Source of the DNA: Asinibacterium sp. OR53 | Lineage (GTDB): Bacteria; Bacteroidota; Bacteroidia; Chitinophagales; Chitinophagaceae | Length of the DNA: 64,000 nt | NCBI RefSeq assembly: GCF_000515315.1 | Contig: NZ_KI911562.1 | Coordinates: 1 to 64,000, forward strand | Direction of reading: 5' to 3' | Part shown: positions 32,228 to 40,804 of the stretch, piece after piece | How the letters are laid out: every line of letters starts with the position of its first letter | Numbering within the stretch: the first letter of the stretch is position 1 | The notes under the pieces: generated by a model | Databases searched by the model: none | What the model was told of the DNA's origin: nothing | Seen by the model: only the letters and a program-made list of their open reading frames with translations | Position numbers and translations under genes: made by a program

Positions 32228-32698
32228 TTATTGCTTTTTAACGTATTCTTTGTTTCCGTTCTTGTTGATGTAATAATGTCCGCCGCGGGGTCCTTCGTAA
32301 ATGGTGCGTCCTTTTGCATCGGTTCCTACTACTTTATCGGCTGTTTTTGCAGCAGGGGCAGCAACTTTGGGTGCCGGGGCTGGAGCAGCTGGCTTGGCAG
32401 TAGCTGGAGCTGGGGCTATTGGCTTGGCTGCAACAGGTGCCATCTTTTTTACAGTAGCAGCTTTCGCTTCTTTGGCAGCGGCGGCTTTCTGGGCTTTTTC
32501 AGCGGCTTTTGCTTGTTTGGCAGCAGCAGCTTGCTGGGCTTTATCTGCCTCCGCTTTTGCTTTGTCGGCAGCTGCTTTTTTCTTATCAGCTGCTTCTTTT
32601 TTAGCCTTTTCTTTGGCTGTTTCTTTTGTTTGGGCAAATGCTTGTACGCTACCTAATAAAAGCGCGAAGGCAAGTGAGAGTGTGAATATCTTTTTCAT
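32228..32698 (-). CDS. Ala/Lys-rich exported protein with PBCV-type basic adaptor domain
   Basis: From the ATG at 32696-32698 the product is 156 residues. The signal peptide (KKIFTLSLAFALLLGSVQAFA, then QTK) is followed by a long Ala/Lys/Glu helix (about residues 23-80), an Ala/Pro-rich linker (about 80-120), and the C-terminal block GTDAKGRTIYEGPRGGHYYI followed by NKNGNKEYVKK. That block matches the small PBCV-specific basic adaptor domain as I know it. The layout suggests a periplasmic spacer holding a small basic domain, perhaps at peptidoglycan or the outer membrane. Function is unknown. The 16 in-frame codons upstream are rejected in favour of the signal-peptide start. Confidence 0.75.
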   Translation of the reverse strand: MKKIFTLSLAFALLLGSVQAFAQTKETAKEKAKKEAADKKKAAADKAKAEADKAQQAAAAKQAKAAEKAQKAAAAKEAKAATVKKMAPVAAKPIAPAPATAKPAAPAPAPKVAAPAAKTADKVVGTDAKGRTIYEGPRGGHYYINKNGNKEYVKKQ

Positions 32699-32777
32699 GT
32701 TATGGAATTTGAATTTGAAAATAAATCTAATAAAAAAACATGCCAAATTCAGGCCTATTCCACTTTTTTTGCCGTTT

Positions 32778-33581
32778 TTAAGCTTTCTGCGAGAAAATCT
32801 CGTTCAAAACCCCGGCCAGTCTTACTCCTCCTTTCAGCAAACGTTCATTGAGGGTATTGATGTGATCGAAATTATAACGGTAACTTAATTTCAGTTCAGG
32901 TGAGCGGCCGGCTTCGTCGTACAGTTTCCGGCTGATCTCGTAAGATTCGAAAAGCCAGTTGGCAATGGGTGCCGACTGCCATAGTTTCCGCTCCTGCAGT
33001 GTGGTGAAATTAATGGCTTTCACATATTCGGTATAACTCAGTTGCTGGTAGTCGATCAACTTTTCATCCCATACCGCATGTAGGTTAGTGGGTTCACCGA
33101 ACCATTGTAATCGAATGCGGTTGCCGCCCAGGTCTGACTGCCTGCCCGTGTGCATCGGTTGGTGCACGTCTCCCACAATGTGCACCAGTAAGCGCAGGTA
33201 CAATTTTTTCTTTTCCTGGTCCAGTCCTTTTTTCTTCAGTTCCCTGATCAGGAAATTCAATTTGGTATAGGCGTCTACAGCTGTGTCTTTGGCAAGATAT
33301 TCTTTCATCATGTCCAAGGTATACCCATCATCAAAATTGATATAATGCCAGGGGCCGAGGTAGTTGAAAGAAGGGTCTGACTTGATGAAATCGGGCCAGT
33401 TAGCAGTCATGGCCAGCGATTCGTTGCCTAAAATAGCCCTTACCTCTTTGCGTGCCTGGGCGGTGAGATATGTTTCAGCAATTTCCCCTACGATCCGGTG
33501 TCCGAGCATGCCCCAGGCATTCGATTCAAAAGGCAAGTAAAGCAATGCTGCAATGATGAATAGTTTTTTCGCAATTGTCAT
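32778..33581 (-). CDS. S1/P1-type nuclease
   Basis: S1/P1 nucleases are secreted zinc enzymes that cleave single-stranded nucleic acids and 3'-nucleotides. The 267-residue product has a signal peptide cleaved before the invariant Trp (SNA, then WGMLGHRIVGEIAE, Trp23 and His28 being zinc ligands). Further ligand blocks are NWPDFIKSD, GPWHYINFDDG, HIVGDVHQPMHTGRQSDLGGNRI and NLHAVWDEKLI. The length is normal. It is likely used for periplasmic nucleotide scavenging. It is the last gene before the small exported protein on the minus strand. Confidence 0.92.
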   Translation of the reverse strand: MTIAKKLFIIAALLYLPFESNAWGMLGHRIVGEIAETYLTAQARKEVRAILGNESLAMTANWPDFIKSDPSFNYLGPWHYINFDDGYTLDMMKEYLAKDTAVDAYTKLNFLIRELKKKGLDQEKKKLYLRLLVHIVGDVHQPMHTGRQSDLGGNRIRLQWFGEPTNLHAVWDEKLIDYQQLSYTEYVKAINFTTLQERKLWQSAPIANWLFESYEISRKLYDEAGRSPELKLSYRYNFDHINTLNERLLKGGVRLAGVLNEIFSQKA

Positions 33582-33638
33582 GGTTCAATATGTGTTTGGT
33601 TTCACAAAAATATCTTCTCCCATGCAAATACGAACAGG

Positions 33639-34658
33639 TCAGGTTGATTTGCGCACCACAAATTCCGGGTCGATCTCAACTTGTATACGTTGTACTTTAT
33701 GCTTCCCCGCACCCAGTTGATCCATCAGTATGGCCACGGAAGATTTTGCAATTTTATCTATGGGCTGCCTGATCACTGTAATGGCAGGTGTATGCAGCCT
33801 GAAAATATCATTATCATCAAAACAAATCACGGCAATATCCCTGGGGATCTCAAGTCCCATCTGCTGTATGCTTTCCAGTCCCAGGATACCCAGGTAATTC
33901 GTAGCAAAAAACACAGCGTCCAGCTCAGTATCCCTGATAAAAGAAGTGATCGTCTGCATAGTTGCTTCTCTATCATCTGTGCAATTGATGGGTAACTTTA
34001 GCAGGAGTTTTTGTTTCGAAGCCGGTTGTTCTTTTTTCTGGGCATCTTTATAAGCCTGTTCCCGCATGTCCATCTGTATCATCTTCAAATCGACGGTTAC
34101 GAAACCGATTCGCTTATATCCTTTCCTGATGAGGTGCGCCATTCCTTTCTCAATTCCCGAATAATTATTCACTAACACATACGGCGTATTGATCTCCGGG
34201 AAATAACGGTCCATCAAAACAAAAGGTTTCTTATACTGCACCAGTTGTTCGATGTCTTTATTCATCTTTACCGTAGGCGTGATGATAAATCCATCCACTT
34301 GCTGGTAATTGAGGATATTGAGCAGGGTCCTTGCGCGATGGGCATCATTTTCCGTACAACAAAAGATCACTTTGTATCCGTATTCATTAGCTTCATCCTC
34401 GATGAATTTGGCGCAGGATGCAAAAAACTGGTTGGAAATATCGTCTACCAATAATCCAATGATCTTTGACTTTCCTGTTCGCAAACTCACCGCTACCCGG
34501 TTGGGCTGATAACCTGATTTCTTAACAATCTGGTGGACTTTGTCTACTATCGGCTTGCTGATGCGCATCTGTTCAGCCTTTCCGTTGAGTACAAAAGAAA
34601 CCGTAGAGGTAGATACCCCGGCCATTTTCGCTATATCCTTCAGGGATATTTTCTTCAT
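33639..34658 (-). CDS. LacI-family transcriptional regulator
   Basis: The product is 339 residues. The helix-turn-helix is at the N-terminus (ISLKDIAKMAGVSTSTVSFVLNG), with the hinge at about 50-60 (GYQPNRVAVSLRTGKSK). The periplasmic-binding-like effector domain follows (IIGLLVDDISNQFFASCAKFIEDEA, DGFIITP, FVLMDRYFP, VLVNNYSG, VFFATNYLGILGLESI, DIAVICFDDND). The effector is probably a sugar. It lies 44 bp downstream of the GH92 gene on the same strand and is the obvious candidate regulator of the GH92 and fucose genes, which is inference from position. Confidence 0.93.
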   Translation of the reverse strand: MKKISLKDIAKMAGVSTSTVSFVLNGKAEQMRISKPIVDKVHQIVKKSGYQPNRVAVSLRTGKSKIIGLLVDDISNQFFASCAKFIEDEANEYGYKVIFCCTENDAHRARTLLNILNYQQVDGFIITPTVKMNKDIEQLVQYKKPFVLMDRYFPEINTPYVLVNNYSGIEKGMAHLIRKGYKRIGFVTVDLKMIQMDMREQAYKDAQKKEQPASKQKLLLKLPINCTDDREATMQTITSFIRDTELDAVFFATNYLGILGLESIQQMGLEIPRDIAVICFDDNDIFRLHTPAITVIRQPIDKIAKSSVAILMDQLGAGKHKVQRIQVEIDPEFVVRKST

Positions 34659-34702
34659 GCAGGTTGAGCAGTTTTGTTTTTTACAAACATGAAGATAATT
34701 AT

Positions 34703-37042
34703 TTACTTCTTCAGGAAAGGATTCTCTTTATCTGTTGAAAAAGAATAAGGGAAGGAAGTTTCCGATATCCCTCTTTGCTTATTCGGTTGGTCACCCATGG
34801 TGAATTTCAACACTGCACCCTGTTGCAGGGCGCTGTGGCCAAGCCAGTTTTTATTATAAGAGGTATTATTCCATTGCAGTTGCTGTACATAAAGATTCTC
34901 CTTGCTGTTCGCCGGCGCATCGATCACAACCTGTTTGCCATTTTCCAGTTTGATGGTCGCTTTCCTGAACAAAGGAGCACCCAATACATATTGGTCGGAT
35001 GCAGGCGTAACAGGATAGAAGCCCAATGCCGAAAACAGGTACCAGGCAGATGTCTGGCCATTGTCTTCATCGCCACAATAACCATCGGGTGTGGCCAGGT
35101 ACAAACGGTTCATGGCTTCCCGCACCCAGTATTGTGTTTTCCAGGGTTCGCCAGCATAGTTATACAAATAGAGCATGTGCTGTATAGGTTGGTTGCCATG
35201 TGCATACTGTCCCATGTTCACCAATTGCATTTCCCTGATCTCGTGTATCACGCCACCATAATAGCTTTCATCAAATACCGGTGGCATGATGAATACCGAA
35301 TCCAGCATCTTCACAAATGTTTGCCTGCCTCCCATCAGGTTGATCAATCCCTGTATATCGTGAAAGACCGACCAGGAATAATGCCAGCTGTTTCCTTCTG
35401 TGAAAGCATCTCCCCATTTGAACGGGTTGAAAGGTTTTTGAAAGTTGCCGTCTTTGTTTTTACCCCGCATGAGTTTGGTTTCCGGATCAAAAAGGTTCCG
35501 GTAATTCAGGCTTCTTTTTGCATACAGGTCTGTTTCTTCTTTCGGCCTGCCCAATGCTTTTCCGAGTTTGTAAATGGCGTAGTCATCATACGCATATTCC
35601 AGCGTGCGTGCGGCATTTTCATTGAGCTTTACATCGTAAGGCACATAGCCCAGTTCATTGTAGTATTTTACCCCTGCGCGGCCCACTGCGGTGAGCGGTC
35701 CTTCGTTATTGGCTCCGTGCAGCAGTGCCTGGTAAAGTGTGTGGATGTCGTATCCCCTCAATCCTTTGAGCCATGCTTCCGATACCACTGAGGCGGAGTT
35801 GTTACCCACCATTACATTAGCATAACCCGGACTGGACCATTCCGGCAACCAGCCTCCTTCTTTGTAATCATTGAGGAGCCCCTCCTGCATTTCTTTGTTG
35901 ATGGAAGGATATACCAGGTTCAGGAAAGGATACAGCGCGCGGAAAGTATCCCAAAAACCAGTGCCTGCATACAGGTAGCCAGGGTAGGTCTGTCCTGTAT
36001 ACGGACTGTAATGCACAACCTTATTCTCGCTGTTGATCTCATACATTCTTTGCGGAAAGCAAACAGCGCGGTAAAAGCAGGAATAAAAAGTACGTACCTG
36101 GTCAACGGTTCCGCCTTCAACAGCAACACGTCCTAATGTATTGTTCCAGGCTTGTTTTGCTTTTGCCAAAGTAGCATCAAAAGCATCATTCGCCAGTTCT
36201 CTTTTCAGGTTCAGTTCGGCCTGTTCAAAGCCGATGAAAGAAGATGCCACTTTCAGGTGCACTTTTTCGCCACGGGCGGTTTTAAAGCCCACTACTGCTC
36301 CTGCGTGATTGTCATTCATTTCAAGTGCATCTTTCACCAACTCATTGCCACGCCATACATACTGCACGTCGAAAGCTTTGTCGATATAGATGACAAAATA
36401 ATTTTTGAAGTTTTTAGGTACGCTCCTGCTGGTGCGGGTAGTATAACCGATGATCTTATGTTCTGCGGGAATGATCTTGACATAGCTTCCTTTATCAAAA
36501 GCATCTATCACAATAAAGGAACTGTCTGCCGCCGGATACGTAATACGGAACTGCGCCGCACGTTCTGTGGGTGTGATCTCTGTTGTGATATCGGCATCGG
36601 CCAGGTAAACGCTGTAATAATAAGGCTTGGCCGTTTCTGCTTTGTGTGAGAACCAACTGGCCCTGTCATCCTGGTTGAATTTCAGTTTGCCCGTCACCGG
36701 CATGATGGAAAATTGCCCGTAATCATTCATCCAGGGTGATGGCTGGTGCGTTTGCTTGAAACCCCTGATCTTATAGCTGCCATTTGATTTAGGCGATGCT
36801 TCGGGATTATAAGTGTACTGCCATCCACTGCCCATAGGGCCTGTTTGCGGTGTCCAGAAATTCATTCCCCAGGGCACTGCAATGGCGGGATAGGTATTGC
36901 CGTTGGATAAGGCTGGTCTTGAATCCGTTCCCATGAGCGGGTTCACCCAGTCGGCAGGATCTGTTACTTTATGAACCATCTGTGCAAATGAAGCCAGGCT
37001 ATTGATCAGCAGGGCCAGCAGGAAGAGCGTTTTTCTTTTCAT
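34703..37042 (-). CDS. GH92 alpha-mannosidase
   Basis: GH92 enzymes are calcium-dependent exo-alpha-mannosidases acting on N-glycan and yeast mannan linkages. The product is 779 residues with a signal peptide (KRKTLFLLALLINSLASFA). Conserved blocks: WVNPLMGTDSRP with SNGNTYPAIAVPWGM at the N-terminal domain, RGFKQTHQPSPWMNDYGQFSIMP, YSCFYRAVCFPQRMYE, GFWDTFRALYPFLNLV, KEGGWLPEWSSPGYANVMVGNN, GNSWHYSWSVFHDIQGLI, HGNQPIQHMLYLYNYAGEPW, and the catalytic GYCGDEDNGQTSAWYLFSALGFYPV. All are present and in order, so it is likely active. The linkage specificity cannot be read. Confidence 0.94.
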   Translation of the reverse strand: MKRKTLFLLALLINSLASFAQMVHKVTDPADWVNPLMGTDSRPALSNGNTYPAIAVPWGMNFWTPQTGPMGSGWQYTYNPEASPKSNGSYKIRGFKQTHQPSPWMNDYGQFSIMPVTGKLKFNQDDRASWFSHKAETAKPYYYSVYLADADITTEITPTERAAQFRITYPAADSSFIVIDAFDKGSYVKIIPAEHKIIGYTTRTSRSVPKNFKNYFVIYIDKAFDVQYVWRGNELVKDALEMNDNHAGAVVGFKTARGEKVHLKVASSFIGFEQAELNLKRELANDAFDATLAKAKQAWNNTLGRVAVEGGTVDQVRTFYSCFYRAVCFPQRMYEINSENKVVHYSPYTGQTYPGYLYAGTGFWDTFRALYPFLNLVYPSINKEMQEGLLNDYKEGGWLPEWSSPGYANVMVGNNSASVVSEAWLKGLRGYDIHTLYQALLHGANNEGPLTAVGRAGVKYYNELGYVPYDVKLNENAARTLEYAYDDYAIYKLGKALGRPKEETDLYAKRSLNYRNLFDPETKLMRGKNKDGNFQKPFNPFKWGDAFTEGNSWHYSWSVFHDIQGLINLMGGRQTFVKMLDSVFIMPPVFDESYYGGVIHEIREMQLVNMGQYAHGNQPIQHMLYLYNYAGEPWKTQYWVREAMNRLYLATPDGYCGDEDNGQTSAWYLFSALGFYPVTPASDQYVLGAPLFRKATIKLENGKQVVIDAPANSKENLYVQQLQWNNTSYNKNWLGHSALQQGAVLKFTMGDQPNKQRGISETSFPYSFSTDKENPFLKK

Positions 37043-37127
37043 ACTTTCTTTATTGGTAGCGATCGCTTATAAAATTCCCTGCCAATTTACATAGCTAAAT
37101 CGATTTTGTAAATTTTTTATAAAGAAA

Positions 37128-37148
37128 CCCCGCACTGAAGGTGCGGGG
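37128..37148 (-). terminator. Terminator of the fucose operon
   Basis: CCCCGCAC (37128-37135) pairs perfectly with GTGCGGGG (37141-37148) around a 5-nt loop. On the minus strand TTTC and an AT-rich tract follow. It separates the SDR gene from GH92. Confidence 0.75.
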
Positions 37149-37178
37149 CAAAGATTTGGTGCATGTTCCGGATGCAGG

Positions 37179-37964
37179 TTATAGGGCGCGGTCGAGGTGT
37201 ACATAGCCGCCATCTACATGGATCAGTTGGCCGGTGGTATGGCTGGAGCGTGCCGACAAAAGAAAAGCCGTCATATTGGCGATCTCTTCGGTCGTGGTCA
37301 TTCTTTTTTCCAGCGGGATTTTTGCTGTGATGGATGCCAGCTTTTCTTCCGGATTGGGCAGGCTGTTGATCCATTTTGCGTATAGCGGCGTCCAGCTTTC
37401 TGCTACAATGATGGCATTGACACGAATACTGTAGGGTAATAATTCAACGGCCCATTCCCTTGTCAGTGCATTACGGCCGCCATTCGAAGCAGCATAAGCA
37501 GAAGTGCCTCCCTGGCCTGTTTCCGCTGTTTTGGAACTGATATTCACAATAGACCCTTTCGATGATTTCAAGGCTGGTAAAGCATAATGCGCCAGCAGGT
37601 AATAATGTACCAGGTTTCTGTGGAGGGATTCTATGAAAGCCTCATAATTACCTTTCTCCAGTCCCACACCGTCGTTCACACCGGCATTGTTCACGAGTCC
37701 GTCGATCTTTCCATACTTGCTCAATACCTCTTTTACCGCATGTTCACAGGCTTCTGGCTGGGTAAGCTCGGCCACCACATGGGAAGCTTTTCCACCTTCG
37801 GCAGTGATGGCATTAACCGTTGCCGTGTTATCGGCTTCGCTCCGGCCAATGATCACGGGAATGGCGCCCTCTTTTGCCAGCACACGTGAAATCCCCTCGC
37901 CTATTCCTTTGGCTCCGCCGGATACAATGATGATTTTGTCTTTTAATTGAAGGTCCATATTCAA
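37179..37964 (-). CDS. SDR oxidoreductase, probable L-fucose dehydrogenase, active-site Lys replaced
   Basis: By context this catalyses the first step of non-phosphorylated L-fucose breakdown, L-fucose to L-fuconolactone with NAD(P)+. The 261-residue SDR has the nucleotide loop SGGAKGIGEGI (residues 15-25), NNAGVNDG, SIVNISS and DGGYVHLDR. The active-site stretch is SAYAASNGGRNALTREWA: Tyr157 is present, but the position of the canonical YxxxK lysine is Asn161 (codon AAT). I believe related Bacteroidetes fucose-type SDRs may share YAASNGG, but could not verify this. It is the last gene of the operon, 6 bp after the lactonase. Confidence 0.78.
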   Translation of the reverse strand: MNMDLQLKDKIIIVSGGAKGIGEGISRVLAKEGAIPVIIGRSEADNTATVNAITAEGGKASHVVAELTQPEACEHAVKEVLSKYGKIDGLVNNAGVNDGVGLEKGNYEAFIESLHRNLVHYYLLAHYALPALKSSKGSIVNISSKTAETGQGGTSAYAASNGGRNALTREWAVELLPYSIRVNAIIVAESWTPLYAKWINSLPNPEEKLASITAKIPLEKRMTTTEEIANMTAFLLSARSSHTTGQLIHVDGGYVHLDRAL

Positions 37965-37970
37965 TGCTGT

Positions 37971-38801
37971 TTAACTAAGCTGATAAAATTGAATCGCATT
38001 GCCTCCGAAAAAACGGTTTTGTTCTTCGGCGCTGAATGACGAAAAATAATGTTTTACGATGTTGATATTTGCCTCGTAATCGGCCGCCAGCAAACAAACC
38101 GGCCAGTCCGACCCGTACATCAACCGGTTCATACCGAAGGCACCCACTACCACATCGAGGTAAGGTTGGAAAGTTGCCTCGTTCCATTGTTGCCAATGGG
38201 CTTCGGTTACCATGCCCGACACCTTACAATATACATTGGGGAGCCCGGCTATCTTTCGAATATCCTTGGCCCATTCTGCTATTTCTCCCTGTTTGATCGC
38301 AGGCTTCGCAATATGATCTATCACAAAGGGCTGATCGGGAAAAGCTGCCGCCAACTGTGCAGCATGCTTTAATTGATGTGCATAGATCAGCACATCATAA
38401 GTAAAACCAAATTGCCGAAGGCGGTTGATGCCTTTCATGAAAGCATCTTCCAGCATGAACTGCGGGTCTTCTGCCTGCAGGATATGCCGGAAACCTTTGA
38501 GCAAATTGAACTGGCTATAATGTGCGAGTCTTTCTTCTAAAGCAGGTGAACGCAGGTCCACCCATCCTACCACTCCTTTGACAAAAGGATGTTGAGCAGC
38601 CTGTTGCAGCAAAAAATCCGTTTCTGTTTCCGACTGATCGGCCTGCACCGCTACGCAACCATCTACCTGGTTCTTATTCAATAAAGGCAGAAGGTCTTCC
38701 GGCAGAAAGTCTCTGCGGATCGCCGTCATGGTATCATCGATCCAGGTATCACGCACCGGATCGTATTGCCAGAAATGCTGGTGTGCATCAATGCGCAGCA
38801 T
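37971..38801 (-). CDS. Amidohydrolase, probable L-fuconolactonase
   Basis: COG3618-type lactonase of the amidohydrolase superfamily, expected to hydrolyse L-fucono-1,5-lactone (or a related sugar lactone). The product is 276 residues. Metal-site blocks are visible: RIDAHQHFWQYD at the N-terminus (HxH), GWVDLRSP, KGFRHILQAED, PFVIDHIAKP, VYCKVSGMVTEA and RLMYGSDWPVCLLA with the catalytic Asp. Its start overlaps the end of the FAH gene by 14 bp and the SDR gene follows by 6 bp, so it is tightly coupled within the fucose operon. Confidence 0.87.
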   Translation of the reverse strand: MLRIDAHQHFWQYDPVRDTWIDDTMTAIRRDFLPEDLLPLLNKNQVDGCVAVQADQSETETDFLLQQAAQHPFVKGVVGWVDLRSPALEERLAHYSQFNLLKGFRHILQAEDPQFMLEDAFMKGINRLRQFGFTYDVLIYAHQLKHAAQLAAAFPDQPFVIDHIAKPAIKQGEIAEWAKDIRKIAGLPNVYCKVSGMVTEAHWQQWNEATFQPYLDVVVGAFGMNRLMYGSDWPVCLLAADYEANINIVKHYFSSFSAEEQNRFFGGNAIQFYQLS

Positions 38802-39645
38802 ACGCTACCACCTTTTGTGTTGAGGTTCCCAAGCTGTCGATGCCCAATTCCACCACATCGCCCGGTTGGAGATAAATGGCAGGATTGAATCCCAATCCCA
38901 CACCTGCGGGTGTTCCGGTAGAAATAATATCACCGGGCAATAAGGTCATGAACTGGCTGATATAGGAAACCAGGAACGGCACATCGAAAATGAGGTTGGC
39001 AGTGGTACCATCCTGCATTTTTTTACCGTTCACAGATAACCACAAACGCAAATTATTTACATCGGCTATTTCATCCTGTGTTGCCAACCAGGGGCCGATC
39101 GGTGCAAAAGTGTCGCATCCCTTTCCTTTATCCCAGGTACCATTTCGCTCCAACTGGAAAGCGCGTTCCGATACATCGTTGTGCAATGCATAGCCCGCTA
39201 CATAATCCAAAGCCGCTTCCTTTGAAACATAGCTTGCTTTCTTTCCTATTACTACTGCCAGCTCCACTTCCCAGTCTGTTTTTTCCGATCCTTTGGGGAT
39301 CATGATCGCATCATTCGGACCAACGATGGCAGTAGTTGACTTCATGAAAATGATCGGTTCACTTGGTGTGGCTGCTCCGGTTTCTTTTGCATGATCGGCA
39401 TAATTCAATCCGATACAAACAATCTTAGAAGGCTTTGCTACCGGGCATCCCAGGCGGGTACCGGCGGGCAATTCCGGCAAGGCTGTTATTCCTGCGTTCA
39501 GTTTCTTTTGTAAAGTGGCCAATTCTCCGTTGGCAAAAAAATCTTCGTCGTAATCGCGCACCCATCCTGATGCATCGTAATAACGTCCATCTACACAAAC
39601 ACCGGGTTTCTCTTTTCCTGCTTCACCAAAACGTATCAGTTTCAT
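38788..39645 (-). CDS. FAH-family hydrolase, probable 2,4-diketo-3-deoxy-L-fuconate hydrolase
   Basis: In the non-phosphorylated fucose route this type of enzyme cleaves 2,4-diketo-3-deoxy-L-fuconate to pyruvate and L-lactate. The 285-residue product has the FAH-type N-terminal cap (LIRFGEAGKEKPGVCVDGRYYD) and catalytic domain with IVCIGLNYADHAKETG, IIFMKSTTAIVGPND, TDWEVELAVVIGKKA (metal-binding Glu residues), GYALHNDVSERAFQ, KGCDTFAPIGPWL and ISTGTPAGVGLGF. Assignment to the fucose substrate rests on the neighbours. Confidence 0.85.
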   Translation of the reverse strand: MKLIRFGEAGKEKPGVCVDGRYYDASGWVRDYDEDFFANGELATLQKKLNAGITALPELPAGTRLGCPVAKPSKIVCIGLNYADHAKETGAATPSEPIIFMKSTTAIVGPNDAIMIPKGSEKTDWEVELAVVIGKKASYVSKEAALDYVAGYALHNDVSERAFQLERNGTWDKGKGCDTFAPIGPWLATQDEIADVNNLRLWLSVNGKKMQDGTTANLIFDVPFLVSYISQFMTLLPGDIISTGTPAGVGLGFNPAIYLQPGDVVELGIDSLGTSTQKVVAYAAH

Positions 39646-39688
39646 ATACTATCTCACTTTATTTTTTACTTTAAAATTTTCGTTCACG

Positions 39689-40453
39689 TTACCCGTTGAG
39701 TTTGATAAACCCACCATCGATCGGGTAATCCGAACCCGTGATAAACGAAGCTTCATCTGAACACAGGTACAGGATCAGGTTGGCTATTTCTTCGGGCTTA
39801 CCCATCCTGCCGATCGGTTGCGACTGTGAAAGTTTCTCAAACATTTCCGCTTCTTTGCCCGGGTAATTCTTTGCGAGGAACCCGTCTACAAAAGGAGTAT
39901 GCACACGTGCCGGGGAAACGCAGTTGCACCGGATTCCGTGTTTTAAATAATCTTTCGCAACAGATAGCGTCATGGCATATACCGCTCCTTTCGTCATGGA
40001 ATAAGCGAAACGGTCGTTCAGTCCCGTTACAGCAGCGATCGATGACATATTCAGGATAACTCCTCCGTCATGCTGTTTCATCAACGGAACTGCAGCATGC
40101 AGACAGTTATACACTCCTTTGACATTTACATTGAACAGCTTCTCAAAATCTGCTTCGGAAGTGGTCTCCACATTTCCGATATGCGATATCCCTGCATTGT
40201 TCACCAGTATATCGTGCCGGCCTATCTGGCCAAAAACTTCCTTAACCTGCTGCTGGTTACTTACATCACAGGCGTACACCGTTGCTTTCCCGCCTTGCGT
40301 TTTGATCTCTTCCACTACAGATGCTGCATGATCGGCATTCAGTTCCAGTATGCATACTTCTGCACCCTGTTTGGCGAATACCACCGACACGGCTTTGCCT
40401 ATGCCGCTCCCACCGCCGGTTACCACGGCTTTTTTTCCTTTCAGACTTAACAT
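39689..40453 (-). CDS. SDR oxidoreductase, probable 2-keto-3-deoxy-L-fuconate dehydrogenase
   Basis: It is expected to oxidise 2-keto-3-deoxy-L-fuconate at C4 with NAD+. The 254-residue product is a complete classical SDR: VVTGGGSGIGKAVS near residue 10, acidic residue after the second strand (ILELNADH, NAD preference), NNAGISHIG, NMSSIAAVTG, active-site Tyr-x3-Lys in FAYSMTKGAV, RCNCVSPARVHTPF and GSDYPIDGGF. In contrast to the other SDR of the operon its catalytic lysine is intact. It lies between the FAH hydrolase and the mutarotase gene. Confidence 0.86.
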   Translation of the reverse strand: MLSLKGKKAVVTGGGSGIGKAVSVVFAKQGAEVCILELNADHAASVVEEIKTQGGKATVYACDVSNQQQVKEVFGQIGRHDILVNNAGISHIGNVETTSEADFEKLFNVNVKGVYNCLHAAVPLMKQHDGGVILNMSSIAAVTGLNDRFAYSMTKGAVYAMTLSVAKDYLKHGIRCNCVSPARVHTPFVDGFLAKNYPGKEAEMFEKLSQSQPIGRMGKPEEIANLILYLCSDEASFITGSDYPIDGGFIKLNG

Positions 40454-40465
40454 ATCAGTTACAAA

Positions 40466-40795
40466 TTACAATTGGAATATTTTGTTCATCAGCAACCATT
40501 TCTCCCCGGGCTTTGCCTGTGGCAATGCCTGCTGGTATTTCCACATGAGTTGTTCCCACTCCTGTACTTTGGGGTTGTTCCTGTCCATCTCCGATTTGGC
40601 ATCAAAGCTAAAAAGATCTGTGGTATCCATGATCATGAAAAGCCGGTTTCCCAGGCGGTATATCTCCATGTTGGTAATTCCCGAATCAAGGATGCTTGCT
40701 TTGATCTCAGGCCAAACTGCCTGGTGATAAGCTTCGTATTCGGCAATCAATGCCGGATCATCTACCAGGTCCAGCGCCAGACAATATCTCTTCAT
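40466..40795 (-). CDS. L-rhamnose/L-fucose mutarotase family protein
   Basis: RhaM-like mutarotases interconvert sugar anomers to speed uptake into catabolism. The 109-residue product fits (family about 104 residues): RYCLALDLVDDPALIAEYEAYH with the conserved His, VWPEIKASILDSGI, MEIYRLGNRLFMIMDT, and W-rich C-terminal WEQLMWKYQQALPQA. The operon context points to L-fucose as substrate. It starts 9 bp after the fucP stop. Confidence 0.88.
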   Translation of the reverse strand: MKRYCLALDLVDDPALIAEYEAYHQAVWPEIKASILDSGITNMEIYRLGNRLFMIMDTTDLFSFDAKSEMDRNNPKVQEWEQLMWKYQQALPQAKPGEKWLLMNKIFQL

Positions 40796-40804
40796 GCTTA
40801 ATGA

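Noticed and set aside
34775..35791. Long plus-strand open frame opposite GH92
   Set aside because: It is antisense to conserved GH92 catalytic blocks and shows no recognisable protein pattern.
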